Assembly: GCF_900113635.1 (NCBI RefSeq)
Contig: NZ_FOQA01000006.1
Coordinates: 124,001-188,000, forward strand
From: Tindallia magadiensis
GTDB lineage: Bacteria; Bacillota; Clostridia; Peptostreptococcales; Tindalliaceae
Length of the DNA: 64,000 bases
Direction: 5' to 3'
The notes beneath the pieces were generated by a model. It was not told where the DNA came from. It saw only the letters and a program-made list of their open reading frames with translations, and did no database searches. Below, piece by piece: positions 17,348 to 26,161 of the stretch. The position numbers and the translations under genes were made by a program. The first letter of the stretch is position 1. Each line of letters begins with the position of its first letter.

Positions 17348-18460
17348 CTATTTCTCCGATTTCAACCCAGCACCGCACATTGGTATGAGGCAATCTTTTA
17401 GTGGTCCATTCATTTCGATATATTTTAAATAGGCTGCATATGTGGCCGCCGTAGTATGTTCAACATAGATACCTTTTTTTGCTAAATTATTTCTTGCTTC
17501 TAAAATCTGGTGCTCCGGTGCCGTCACCACTTGAATTTTGTGACGGTCAATAGAGTCTAGTATTTCCTTTCCTCTCATTGGAGCACCAATAGCAATCCCT
17601 TCTGCCAAAGTAGGCATAGGGTTTAGCAAAACGGCTTCTTTTTCCTTTGTGATCGTTGCCCGATAAATAGGTGCACAGTTTTCACTCTGTACAGCAATGA
17701 TCTTTGGCATCTCTTTAATCGTCTTACTTTCTATAAACTCTTCCAGCGCTTTGACTACTCCAATAAATAAAGTTCCATTCCCTAAGGGTATAAAAATGGT
17801 TGCTGGTATTCTCCCCAGTTGTTCATAAACCTCGTAAATATAGGTTTTTGTTCCTTCGAAGAAAAACGGATTATAGACATGACTGGCATAATACATTTCT
17901 GCTTCTTTAACTTTTTTTCTGCACATATCAGCACACTGATCCCTATTCCCCGGAACTATTTGAACCTTAGCTCCATGTGATTGGATCATGCTTATCTTTT
18001 GTTGGGATGTTCCTTCAGGAACAAAAATTTCACAGGCAATACCTGCTTTCCCACTATATGCCGCCACGCTGTTTCCAGCATTCCCACTGCTATCTTGCAC
18101 TACGGATTCAATTCCTATTTTTTTCGCATGAGCTATCATTACAGCCGCACCTCTATCCTTAAAAGATAGCGTAGGCATGAAATAATCCATTTTCATTTTT
18201 ACATTTTCATTTAATGAAATAATGGGTGTCATTCCTTCTCCTAAACTAATCTGCTGCCAAGTTTCTCCCTCTAATGGCATGAATGCACGATAGCGAAAAA
18301 TATTCCAACATTGTGTATCAATAAGAGAGGGATGAAATTTAGGTGGTCGATAGTTAATATTCCAAAGACCACCACAGATACAGGTCGGTTTTAACGTGTC
18401 TGCTGGCACTTTTCTGTCACATTGGTAACAAAAAAAAGTAGTTTCTCCATGCTGCTTCAA
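17348..18460 (-). CDS. Threonine synthase-like PLP enzyme with zinc ribbon
   Basis: Fold-type II PLP enzyme of 370 residues, closest to threonine synthase. Cys11, Cys14, Cys27 and Cys29 suggest an N-terminal zinc ribbon. The PLP lysine is K101 in TLSFKDRGAAVM, and the phosphate loop of the cofactor is read from SSGNAGNSVAAY and PLGNGT. Start is TTG at 18460, eight bases after AGGAGG; the nearby ATG is out of frame. No homoserine kinase or other threonine gene is adjacent, so the true substrate could differ (threonine synthase or an ammonia-lyase-like reaction). An extended -10 (TGCTATAAT, about 18539-18547) lies upstream. Confidence 0.75.
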   Translation of the reverse strand: MKQHGETTFFCYQCDRKVPADTLKPTCICGGLWNINYRPPKFHPSLIDTQCWNIFRYRAFMPLEGETWQQISLGEGMTPIISLNENVKMKMDYFMPTLSFKDRGAAVMIAHAKKIGIESVVQDSSGNAGNSVAAYSGKAGIACEIFVPEGTSQQKISMIQSHGAKVQIVPGNRDQCADMCRKKVKEAEMYYASHVYNPFFFEGTKTYIYEVYEQLGRIPATIFIPLGNGTLFIGVVKALEEFIESKTIKEMPKIIAVQSENCAPIYRATITKEKEAVLLNPMPTLAEGIAIGAPMRGKEILDSIDRHKIQVVTAPEHQILEARNNLAKKGIYVEHTTAATYAAYLKYIEMNGPLKDCLIPMCGAGLKSEK

Positions 18461-18586
18461 TGAGCATACCTCCTATTCTTCTAAAGAAAGTTCATTGCTA
18501 ACGTAACACTTTTTTTATCCGTTGTTCTTCATAGTCGTATTATAGCACAGGAGTCATTACAGCGTCCTTTTACTCGCACTTAAAAA

Positions 18587-18621
18587 CCCACTTCCTCCTC
18601 TTGGATGAGGATTGAAGTGAG
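18587..18621 (-). terminator. Terminator at the end of the cupin operon
   Basis: Interrupted stem: GAAGTG (18614-18619) with CACTTC (18589-18594) and GAGG (18607-18610) with CCTC (18597-18600); on the minus strand TTTTT follows. Confidence 0.7.
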
Positions 18622-18638
18622 CTTTTATTGTTGTTTCT

Positions 18639-18971
18639 TTATTTCACCAGTATGTTCAAACTTTTTGCATCTTCTAATACTTCAACGCCGTATTCCACAT
18701 TGCTGGGAAGCACTATCATCTCTCCAGCACTCAAAATTTTCTCTTCATCCCTTCGGTAAAGAATTTTCAGTTTTCCCTGGAACACATAAATAATGCTGTC
18801 TTCTTCCTGGAACTCTTTGCTGATGCTTTCTCCTTTAGCGTAGGAAAAGAAACGTATATCAGTATGATCTGTTGTGCAAATTGCCTTGCTGGCGATGGTA
18901 TTTTCGCTGTTGGAAATCATTTGATCAATGGATAGAGGCAATAGTGCTTCCATATTTTTAACTACTTTCAT
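18639..18971 (-). CDS. Cupin-domain protein, metal ligands apparently lost
   Basis: Small single-domain protein of 110 residues with a cupin-like beta-barrel pattern (GESISKEFQEEDSIIYVFQG, then GEMIVLPSNVEYGVEV). The histidines expected in cupin motifs 1 and 2 are absent, so it probably does not bind a catalytic metal in the usual way; a structural or ligand-sensing role is possible. It follows its paralogue by four bases and is the last gene before a terminator. Ribosome site GGAAGGAG. Composition is GC-rich like the rest of the 18.6-26.4 kb island. Function not recognised. Confidence 0.7.
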   Translation of the reverse strand: MKVVKNMEALLPLSIDQMISNSENTIASKAICTTDHTDIRFFSYAKGESISKEFQEEDSIIYVFQGKLKILYRRDEEKILSAGEMIVLPSNVEYGVEVLEDAKSLNILVK

Positions 18972-18975
18972 CGGC

Positions 18976-19314
18976 TTATTTCTCCTTCCTAACCACCATC
19001 AGAAGCATTTTCATATCTTCTTTCGCCTGAACCTGATGAGAAATACCAGAGGGCATCAGCACCATCTGACCCTTTTCGGCTTCTTGTGTTTCTTCGCCAA
19101 TGGTTACACTGGCTACCCCCTGGTGAATGTAGATGAGTGCATCTCCATTGGCCGTATGAGGACCTACTCCTTCACCTTTTCCAAAGGCAAGCAAGGTAAT
19201 ACCAACGCCCTTTTCCTGTGCCAAGGTCTTGCTTTCAATTTCTCCCGGCTTGCAACTCACCATTTCGTCAAAGTTCACTGCTTTAGCTTTCGCTATGTTC
19301 TTAATTAGTTCCAT
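18976..19314 (-). CDS. Cupin-domain protein, first of a tandem pair
   Basis: Single cupin domain, 112 residues. Motif 1 is [20 protein letters not shown] (one histidine of the usual two) and motif 2 is [15 protein letters not shown], which keeps its histidine, so metal binding is possible but the set is incomplete. AGGAGG stands before the ATG at 19314. It has its own promoter overlapped by a Fur-type box. It is about 140 bases from the ABC permease gene on the same strand and shares the regulatory motif with the activase gene at the head of that operon, which ties the cupins to the transporter functionally. Enzymatic role unknown. Confidence 0.78.
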   Translation of the reverse strand: MELIKNIAKAKAVNFDEMVSCKPGEIESKTLAQEKGVGITLLAFGKGEGVGPHTANGDALIYIHQGVASVTIGEETQEAEKGQMVLMPSGISHQVQAKEDMKMLLMVVRKEK

Positions 19315-19338
19315 TTAAATCCTCCTGTTCTTCTTATT

Positions 19339-19367
19339 TTTATATATTTATTGACATGAATTATCAA
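19339..19367 (-). promoter_or_regulatory. Cupin promoter with overlapping Fur-type box
   Basis: On the minus strand TTGATA (19362-19367), a 17-base spacer and TATAAA (19339-19344). The 15-base box TGATAATTCATGTCA (19352-19366) overlaps the -35 and spacer; its left half equals the Fur 7-1-7 half site TGATAAT and the right half is imperfect. Bound Fur would block the promoter. Confidence 0.7.
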
Positions 19368-19457
19368 TTACTATTAAGTTACTACCCTATCTTTCTCTGA
19401 AAAATCAGGCCGCAGGTGGGAAATTCCGGGACTTTCCATATTATCTATTCTTATTGC

Positions 19458-20213
19458 CTATCCTTGGTCTGCTCTTTTGAATTTTATCAGTCCGATGGAG
19501 GCTTCCAAAACAGCGGCCAATATAACTGTGATAAAGGCCCACGCAAATACTCCTGCCGTGTTCAGGTGAACTCTTTCTATTTGAAAACTGGTTCCTATGG
19601 AAAACACCGGCTGACTCAGAACCTCTGCGGCTACTATAATCTTCAGGTTCAAACCCATGGCGGCAATCATGGCACTTTGCAGATATGATGCCAAAGATGG
19701 AAGGTAGAGATCTTTCAGTCGCTGAAATCCCTTGATTTCATATAGATTCATCATTTCGATCAGCTTTCCGTCCACATTTCGAATCCCTTGAACAATGCTT
19801 TCATAAAGAATGGGAAAAATAACCACAAAACCCACCAAAATGGGTGCTCTATCAGAGTCCAGCCATATCAGAGCAAGAAGGATGATGGCCATGGTTGGTA
19901 CCGCCCGATTCATCAAAACCAGAGGCTTAAGTAAGTGGTAGACGGCTTTCGAATATCCTCCTGCAATTCCAAGACCAAGGCCGCAGGTCAGTGCGATGAA
20001 AAACCCAATGACGGCCCGCCGAAGGGTGTTTATGATAATCAGTAAAAAGTTGGGCTGTGTTATGATACGGATCATTTCAGCCAGAGTGGTGGCCGGTGAG
20101 GGAATGATGATTTCCCTGTCCACAGCCATAGCCAACATTTGCCAGACCAAGAGAAGGATCACCGCCGAAAGCATCTTCAGGCTAATGCTATTTTTCCATA
20201 TAGAAGTTGTCAT
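19458..20213 (-). CDS. ABC transporter permease, NitT/TauT (SsuC/TauC) type
   Basis: Inner-membrane permease of 251 residues with about six helices. The cytoplasmic coupling loop reads EIKGFQRLKDLYLPSLASYL, matching the EAA motif of nitrate/taurine/sulfonate-type importers. The ATG at 20213 lies inside the substrate-binding protein gene (26-base overlap), after a GGGGGGAAAGAG run, indicating translational coupling. It completes the ATPase, binding-protein and permease set of one importer. The family imports nitrate, taurine, alkanesulfonates, thiamine precursors and others; sequence alone does not tell which. Placement behind a Fur-type box argues against ordinary sulfonate use. Confidence 0.88.
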   Translation of the reverse strand: MTTSIWKNSISLKMLSAVILLLVWQMLAMAVDREIIIPSPATTLAEMIRIITQPNFLLIIINTLRRAVIGFFIALTCGLGLGIAGGYSKAVYHLLKPLVLMNRAVPTMAIILLALIWLDSDRAPILVGFVVIFPILYESIVQGIRNVDGKLIEMMNLYEIKGFQRLKDLYLPSLASYLQSAMIAAMGLNLKIIVAAEVLSQPVFSIGTSFQIERVHLNTAGVFAWAFITVILAAVLEASIGLIKFKRADQG

Positions 20214-21225
20214 CCAGCTCTTTCCCCCCTACAGTATCAGGAGCAGCCTCCAGAAGAACACGGATATAAGCTTCAATGGAGGGTTTGGCTTCGGATGCAT
20301 GCTGATACTCGATGTTCATTCGTTCAAGGCCCTGAACCACTGCACCTTTTCGCATACCTACTTCAAGTTCCTCGCTGTATTCACCAGCCAGTTCGCGATT
20401 TTCAAACAACCAGTCGATACTGCTTTCATATTCTTCCAGGAAGGCATCCACAAACGCTCTTTGGTTATCGATCAAATCTCTGCTGATAATCAGTGATGCC
20501 TGAGGATAAGAACTATATCCTTCATTCAGACGGCTCCATTCCTCTTGCAGGTTGTATAGAACCACTGCATCTTCACGGTTCATTAATATATTAGTTAGTG
20601 CCGGCTCAGGAATAACTGCCAAGTCAATTTGTCCGGCAGTAAATGCCGGAGCCAGCTCTGTTGCTCCGCCCATGTAATGAAGGTTTACATCCTGGTCCGG
20701 ATCAATTCCGTTTCCGGACAGTACATACCTCAGTATGATGTCCGGAGTAAGACCTCGGCCCAAAGTATGAATATCTTTTCCTTTCAGATCTTCCCACTGA
20801 TCAATTTCTTCGTTTCCAACCATGTAAAGAACTCCCCATACGCTGGAGGCCACCAACTGAAAATCAGCTCCCCGGTGATACAGAGAAGCCGCCAGATTTG
20901 TCGGAACAACGGCAATATCCACTTCTCCGGATAGGAGTCGAGAGGCCATCAGGTCCGGAGATTGGACCGATTCGTATTGAATGTTCACATGATCCCCAAA
21001 AGAAGGCTGCTCTTTAAACATTCTGATCATGCTCAAGGTGGGCGCACCAGTGGGGGCTGCCACTTTCACACTGATTTGTTCTGCTTCTTCCGGTTTTTCT
21101 GCGGCTTCTTCCTGAATACCCGTTGCTTTTTCCTGATCCTCTGCTGCCTGTTTATTGTTACTGCAAGCAGCAAAGGAGGTTATCGTTAATACCATTATTA
21201 ATACGATCATTAGCACTTTTTTCAT
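20188..21225 (-). CDS. ABC transporter substrate-binding lipoprotein, NitT/TauT type
   Basis: Extracytoplasmic binding protein of 345 residues. The N terminus is a lipoprotein signal (MKKVLMIVLIMVLTITSFAAC, with lipobox cysteine at 21 and an E/Q/A-rich linker to about 48). The rest fits the two-lobed NMT1/THI5-like fold: VKVAAPTGAPTLSMIRMF at the first strand, GEVDIAVVPTNLAA and AGQIDLAVIPEPALTN as hinge-side loops. That pattern is shared by binding proteins for taurine, nitrate and pyrimidine precursors. The ATG at 21225 follows AAAGGAAG. It overlaps the ATPase frame upstream by 68 bases and the permease downstream by 26 bases. Ligand unknown. Confidence 0.85.
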   Translation of the reverse strand: MKKVLMIVLIMVLTITSFAACSNNKQAAEDQEKATGIQEEAAEKPEEAEQISVKVAAPTGAPTLSMIRMFKEQPSFGDHVNIQYESVQSPDLMASRLLSGEVDIAVVPTNLAASLYHRGADFQLVASSVWGVLYMVGNEEIDQWEDLKGKDIHTLGRGLTPDIILRYVLSGNGIDPDQDVNLHYMGGATELAPAFTAGQIDLAVIPEPALTNILMNREDAVVLYNLQEEWSRLNEGYSSYPQASLIISRDLIDNQRAFVDAFLEEYESSIDWLFENRELAGEYSEELEVGMRKGAVVQGLERMNIEYQHASEAKPSIEAYIRVLLEAAPDTVGGKELDDNFYMEK

Positions 21226-21931
21226 GATGACACTTCCTTTTCTTTTTATTTGTCATTCCGTCAATAATGATTTCTCTGGCCCTTAACAAATCGTTGTCCA
21301 TAAGAGTTCTCTGACTTTGGGGTGTTTTGATTTCAATCACTTGATCCACGGTGCAGGGGTTTTTCTTCAAAAGAATGATCCGGTTTCCCAATAGAAGGGC
21401 TTCATCAATTTCATGGGTGACAAAGACCACCGTGTTTCCCCATTCTGTCCATAGATCCTGAAGCATTTTCACCATGTTCATCCGAAGATCGTAATCCAGA
21501 GATTTAAAGGGCTCGTCCATCAGAAGCATCTCCGACTGATAATGGTAGGCTCTGGCTATGGCGCATCGTTGCCGCATTCCTCCGCTTAGCTGATGCGGAT
21601 AACTTTTTTCAAAGTTTTTCAGCCCTACCTTTTCAATTAGGTCCCTTATTTCTGATGGATGTCCTGTCTTTTTTACCATCCGGATGTTTTCTTCCAGCGT
21701 TTTCCAGGGTAACAGACGATCTTCCTGAAAAACATAGCCAATCTTTTCCTTCTTACCAACAATTTCTCCCTGATCTGGAGATGTGATACCGGAAATCATG
21801 TTCAACAGAGTTGATTTCCCGCAGCCGGATGGTCCCAGGATGCAGGTGATTTCCTTTTCTTTTATCTCCAGATGGAAGTCCTCCAGCACTTTCAAATCTG
21901 CAAAGCATTTGGATAGGTTTTTGAGAATCAT
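21158..21931 (-). CDS. ABC transporter ATP-binding protein
   Basis: ATPase subunit of the NitT/TauT-type importer, 257 residues. Walker A GPSGCGKST, Q-loop VFQEDRLLPW, signature LSGGMRQRCAIARA, Walker B MLLMDEPFKSLD and the switch histidine in VFVTHEIDEALLL are intact. The ATG at 21931 follows the stop of the activase gene by a single base, so translation is coupled. The C terminus is odd: after NKKKRK it runs 24 more residues (HHEKSANDRINNGIN and on) over the start of the next gene, a 68-base overlap. A one-base change in the A-rich stretch near 21235 would end it earlier, so the tail may be a recent frameshift product. Confidence 0.9.
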   Translation of the reverse strand: MILKNLSKCFADLKVLEDFHLEIKEKEITCILGPSGCGKSTLLNMISGITSPDQGEIVGKKEKIGYVFQEDRLLPWKTLEENIRMVKKTGHPSEIRDLIEKVGLKNFEKSYPHQLSGGMRQRCAIARAYHYQSEMLLMDEPFKSLDYDLRMNMVKMLQDLWTEWGNTVVFVTHEIDEALLLGNRIILLKKNPCTVDQVIEIKTPQSQRTLMDNDLLRAREIIIDGMTNKKKRKCHHEKSANDRINNGINDNLLCCLQ

Positions 21932-21932
21932 C

Positions 21933-24900
21933 CTAAGCACCCTTCCTTTCGTCTTCCTTCTGCTTCTTTTGCTCCTCCTTTTCCTGCTCCTTCAGTCTAT
22001 AGTAGATAAAAGATTCCAGCTTTGATTTGTCTGTCTCGTTTTCATCCCCATCAAAGGTCATCTGCAAATGGGGAGTATTGTTTTTTAGAAGTTCCTCCTC
22101 CTGCAGGATCGTCAGGATGGTATCCGTATTCTCGTACATGGATGCAATCATTAACATTCCCATATCATCTCCGACCCCGCCGGTAGCTTTTGCAATCCGA
22201 TATCGGCCATTGCCTCCTGCATAATATTTAAGACTGCTGTTTGCCCGCTTCAGCAATGCTTCTGGTTGTTCCTCGAAGGGGCTTTCTTCTTCAAGAGCGA
22301 GATGAATTCGCTTAATATACGCTTCCAGTTTCTTCAGTTCTTGATGGGCGGAGTGCTGATTTTTATTGATTCCCTGAGCAAGAAAGTCTTTCCATAGAAA
22401 CCAGAAGCTTTCGCTAAGTGGCTGGTAACGCAGGCGGATGCCTTTCTTTTCAACTACTTTGCTTAAATCATTGTTTAGCAGTGGGTTAAATAATATTCCC
22501 GTTTCACCCACCAGTCTTAAGATTTTCCGGCTGTGATCCTTCTGATGAAGGTCTCTGATTTCAGCTGCCACATTTTCCAGTTTATCCATGTTCAGGCTTT
22601 CATTGCGGATTAAATGAAGGAAAGTGTTCTCATACTCACGCTTCCTGTTTTCAGGTGCCAGGTGCACCATATCTCCGGCCAGCATCAACAAGAAGAGGTC
22701 ATTTGTAATTGATTTTTCTTTGATCAGGTCTTCCACAAAAGGCGCCAGAACCTTCAAATCTGCAAAACCTTCGCTATTCAGCTTTTCTCTAATCAGCTGA
22801 TGGTATTGTCCTCCCGCTTCCGCTCCTTCAGTAGTGGGAATAACAAAGCCTATCTGCCGATTTTCCCCGTCTGTCTCCCTGGCCTTTGCCAGCACATCGC
22901 CTAACAGGGCGGTGAAGGATAGGTATTCCTTCGTCAGCGTCTTTTTCCGGCCAATATCCAGGGTTCTTTTGCTGGTTTTAGGGAGTACTTTTATGTGATA
23001 TCCTTTCTGCTGAAGGAACTTCGCTAGTAGAAGGCTGTAGCTGTCCATATAGGGGATATACCATTCTGTTTCTTTATCCAGCTCTCCAAAAGACATTTTC
23101 ATATTGAGGGAAGCCTTCTCTTGGTTCGCTCCATATTCTTTAAGGCTCAACGCCTTTTCAGGCTCTGTTTTTTCTGATTTCAGAGCGTTAATGAAAGCTT
23201 CCAGACGGGTTATGACTCCCACCGCCGAGCAATGTTCGTCTACCTCTAGGTGCAGGTAGGGTTTTTCTCCCATTTCAGATTTGACCAAGTGTACCAAGGT
23301 TGTATCCGGTCCACAGCCATGATTGGTCAGGTAGATAGGATACAGGTTGGGATGCTCTTTAATGATCCGAATCCCAGACAAAATATGCTGGCCAAAGGGC
23401 CAGTACATATTGGGGTATTCCCCGGATGTATCATAATCATGGGCAGGCAGGTTGGAAAGGGTTAGAACTTTGTGTCCCATGGCTTCCAACTTTTCAGGAA
23501 TCCCCATATTCAAAACCGGATCTGTAATTCCGTAGGCTCTGGTGACGATAACAAAGACTTTTTCCTGGTCTTTCAGTTCTCTTACAGTCTTCTCACCAAG
23601 CTCTTCTACCTTTTTTTCAAAGGCTTTAAAGTGCATCATCCCTTTAGCTAAGGCAGCACTTGTCTGAATTTTATTTTTTCCCAGCTTTTCTCCCAGCTCC
23701 ATCAACACTTTCATCATATGCTGTTTGCCGAAGTTAAAAGAAAGTTCAGGCGTCAGAAGGGTTATGCCTTTTTTCTCCGGTTCCATCATCTTTTCCACCA
23801 GTTTAGGGGCGCATTGCATATATACGCAGCCATAATTTTGTCTTGTTTGGGAGACAGGATGAGCCATAGTGTGAAGGGAAGGCAAGAACAGGTAATCCAC
23901 GTTTTTCTCCATCAATTCTGCCACATGACCGTTAATCAGTTTAACCGGATAGCAGGTTTCCTCTATGGAATGTTCCTGGCTTCGTTCCACGGTTTTTTCA
24001 TCACTTTTGTCGGAAAGTACTACATTTAGCCCTAGTTCTTTGAAATAGGTATTAAAGAGAGGGAAGAGTTTATGCAGAAACAGCACTCTAGGAATGCCTA
24101 CTGTCTTCTGGCGGGGATTCCTCTCCGGGTTGTAGCCTTCCAGATAATGGCGCTCTACTTCCTGAAAAACTCCCTGTTGCTTTGGATGCATCGAATTACT
24201 TTCTTCTGTTGCAAAGGCTCTTCCCATTCGTTCCTGAGCCAAAATTGCCGCCCCGTAAGCACCTGTCACACTGAAAAACGGCGGGACTTCAACCGTTTTA
24301 CCCAGTATGGAACGAAAAGCGTTCACTACAGCCTGATTATAAGCCACGCCTCCCTGGAAAAAGATTTTCTTTCCCATGGTTTTTCGTCCCACCACTTTAT
24401 TAAGATAGTTATTGGCGATGGAATAGGATAAGCCGGCAGCGATATCCGCCATTTCTTCACCTCGACTCAGAGCTCCTGCAATATTGCTTTCAATAAAGAC
24501 CGTGCACCGATCTCCCAGATCCACCGGACTTTCTGCGGAGAGAGCTAAATCTCCGAATGCTTCTATGGGGATGTCCAATTTTTTCGCCTGCTCTTCGATA
24601 AAAGAACCCGTTCCGGCGGCACAGATTTTATTCATTTCAAAGTCCACCACAGCGCCTTTATCCATTTTGATAAACTTGGAGTCCTGCCCTCCGATTTCAA
24701 TAATGGTGTCCACTTCCGGATCTATGCTGTGTGCCGCTTTGGCCTGTGCTGTGATTTCATCTACGATGGTATCGGCTCCCACGTGCTTTCCTGCCAGATG
24801 TCTTCCGGAGCCGGTAGCACCAGCGCCCCGTATCCGGAGGGAGCCGCATGCTTCTTCCTTAATCAATTCGATTCCCTGGTTCACAGCGGCAATAGGATCA

Positions 24901-25943
24901 CCTTTGGTTCTCAGGTATTGATGACTGATAACCCGCCGCTGCTCATCCATGAAAATCACATTGGTACTGGTGGAACCGATGTCCATCCCCAGAAAACCAG
25001 TAAGGGGTTGGTTCCGGTCCGAGAAATGACTGAGATGTTTGTTCTTGCTATCAGCTTTACCGTAGGATCCCAGCGGTGAGAATTTTATGCCATCCGCTGC
25101 CTGCTCTTCCCGGTGGATCTTTGCTGTGGCCAAACGCAGTATTTTCAAATCTAAATGAGCTTTTTCCTTTAGCCCCAGGCTTGCAACTCCTATAGCAGAA
25201 ATGATTCCACTGTGTTCCGGAAGAATCATATCATCGGATTCAAGCTTTAATACGGATTTCAGTGCTTCCAATATAGTTTGATTCTTTCTGACGCCTCCAG
25301 CTACCAGAATCGGTTTTTGGACGGGATGCTTTTTGATGACATTAGCACGATAGTTTTTCACCAGCGCATAGGCAAGTCCCCTTAAAATATTGTTTACCGA
25401 CTGTCCTTCCTGTTGGTGATGAATAATATCTGTTTTGGCAAAAACGCTGCATCGGCCTGCAATTCTTGGGATTTCTGTTGCTTTTTCTGCCATGGGGGCG
25501 TAGTCTTCCAGTTTCATCCCCAGCCGGGACACCTGTTCTTCCAGGAAAGACCCGGTACCGGCAGAACAGTTGCTGTTGATGGAAATGGTTAGTCCCGAAG
25601 CTTTTTCCCGCAGTCCGGTAATATATTTTGAGCTTTGTCCTCCAATTTCAATGATGGATCGAGCCCGTCCGTCGGTGATTCGGCTGCCCTCCACCAAAGC
25701 AGTTACTTCATTCATTCCACAGATGCCGCCGGAGTTTACCAGTGCTTTCGCGCTTTGACCCGTTGCCCCGCCGAAGTGTATTTTTTCTGGATATTTTTCT
25801 GTCAAAGCATCAATGAAGTCCTCTATCGCTTCTTTTATTTTTCCTTTATGCAATACATAGCTGCTTTCCAGTATGTCCAGATCTTCATTAATCAGGACCC
25901 CTTTAAAGGCAGAATATCCTATATCGATTCCCACACTATACAT
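21933..25943 (-). CDS. Double activase fused to a 2-hydroxyacyl-CoA dehydratase-like domain
   Basis: Large cytoplasmic protein of 1336 residues. Two BadF/BadG/HgdC-type ATPase (ASKHA) domains stand in tandem, about residues 1-265 and 315-575. Each has the two cysteines that hold the bridging [4Fe-4S] cluster in HgdC: C126 (NCSAGTGSF) and C165 (GRCSVFAKTD); C441 (CAAGTGSF) and C480 (DRCTVFIESN). From about 615 comes a DUF2229/HgdB-like part with likely cluster cysteines at C664 (EETCYPVK), C706 and C711 (YGCVYMQC) and further NHGCGPD and DEHCSAVG motifs. So activator and target are in one chain, as in COG1924-COG3580-COG3581 proteins, whose substrate is unknown. Family logic is ATP-driven low-potential electron transfer. 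It heads the ABC operon behind a Fur-type box and diverges from a Crp/Fnr-type gene. Confidence 0.88.
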   Translation of the reverse strand: MYSVGIDIGYSAFKGVLINEDLDILESSYVLHKGKIKEAIEDFIDALTEKYPEKIHFGGATGQSAKALVNSGGICGMNEVTALVEGSRITDGRARSIIEIGGQSSKYITGLREKASGLTISINSNCSAGTGSFLEEQVSRLGMKLEDYAPMAEKATEIPRIAGRCSVFAKTDIIHHQQEGQSVNNILRGLAYALVKNYRANVIKKHPVQKPILVAGGVRKNQTILEALKSVLKLESDDMILPEHSGIISAIGVASLGLKEKAHLDLKILRLATAKIHREEQAADGIKFSPLGSYGKADSKNKHLSHFSDRNQPLTGFLGMDIGSTSTNVIFMDEQRRVISHQYLRTKGDPIAAVNQGIELIKEEACGSLRIRGAGATGSGRHLAGKHVGADTIVDEITAQAKAAHSIDPEVDTIIEIGGQDSKFIKMDKGAVVDFEMNKICAAGTGSFIEEQAKKLDIPIEAFGDLALSAESPVDLGDRCTVFIESNIAGALSRGEEMADIAAGLSYSIANNYLNKVVGRKTMGKKIFFQGGVAYNQAVVNAFRSILGKTVEVPPFFSVTGAYGAAILAQERMGRAFATEESNSMHPKQQGVFQEVERHYLEGYNPERNPRQKTVGIPRVLFLHKLFPLFNTYFKELGLNVVLSDKSDEKTVERSQEHSIEETCYPVKLINGHVAELMEKNVDYLFLPSLHTMAHPVSQTRQNYGCVYMQCAPKLVEKMMEPEKKGITLLTPELSFNFGKQHMMKVLMELGEKLGKNKIQTSAALAKGMMHFKAFEKKVEELGEKTVRELKDQEKVFVIVTRAYGITDPVLNMGIPEKLEAMGHKVLTLSNLPAHDYDTSGEYPNMYWPFGQHILSGIRIIKEHPNLYPIYLTNHGCGPDTTLVHLVKSEMGEKPYLHLEVDEHCSAVGVITRLEAFINALKSEKTEPEKALSLKEYGANQEKASLNMKMSFGELDKETEWYIPYMDSYSLLLAKFLQQKGYHIKVLPKTSKRTLDIGRKKTLTKEYLSFTALLGDVLAKARETDGENRQIGFVIPTTEGAEAGGQYHQLIREKLNSEGFADLKVLAPFVEDLIKEKSITNDLFLLMLAGDMVHLAPENRKREYENTFLHLIRNESLNMDKLENVAAEIRDLHQKDHSRKILRLVGETGILFNPLLNNDLSKVVEKKGIRLRYQPLSESFWFLWKDFLAQGINKNQHSAHQELKKLEAYIKRIHLALEEESPFEEQPEALLKRANSSLKYYAGGNGRYRIAKATGGVGDDMGMLMIASMYENTDTILTILQEEELLKNNTPHLQMTFDGDENETDKSKLESFIYYRLKEQEKEEQKKQKEDERKGA

Positions 25944-25974
25944 CTATAATCCTCCTTAATGCGCCTCCATCAAT

Positions 25975-25989
25975 TGACATCAATTATCA
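25975..25989 (-). promoter_or_regulatory. Fur-type box before the activase-ABC operon
   Basis: Minus-strand TGATAATTGATGTCA: left half equals the 7-1-7 half site TGATAAT; the right half matches the cupin box at six of seven positions. It ends 31 bases before the activase ATG, at almost the same distance as the cupin box is from its ATG. No clear -10/-35 pair was found just upstream. Confidence 0.65.
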
Positions 25990-26161
25990 TTATTGTTTAT
26001 AATAAGTATATCTTAACAGGGAATGCACAAAAAAAATGTATCCAGGGATACATTTTGAGAACTTTTCTCATTTGCTTTTGCTAAAATTATTTTCTGTCGT
26101 TTTATGAAGACAGTTGTTCTTGGATAAGGAAGGATTTTTAACTACAGAAAAGAGTGATGAT

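Noticed and set aside
24484-24921. Plus-strand frame of 145 codons opposite the activase gene
   Set aside because: Shadow of a well-supported gene on the other strand; predicted peptide has low complexity and no motif.
26114-26161. Upstream TTG start of the Crp/Fnr-like gene
   Set aside because: No ribosome site; the ATG at 26162 is better placed.
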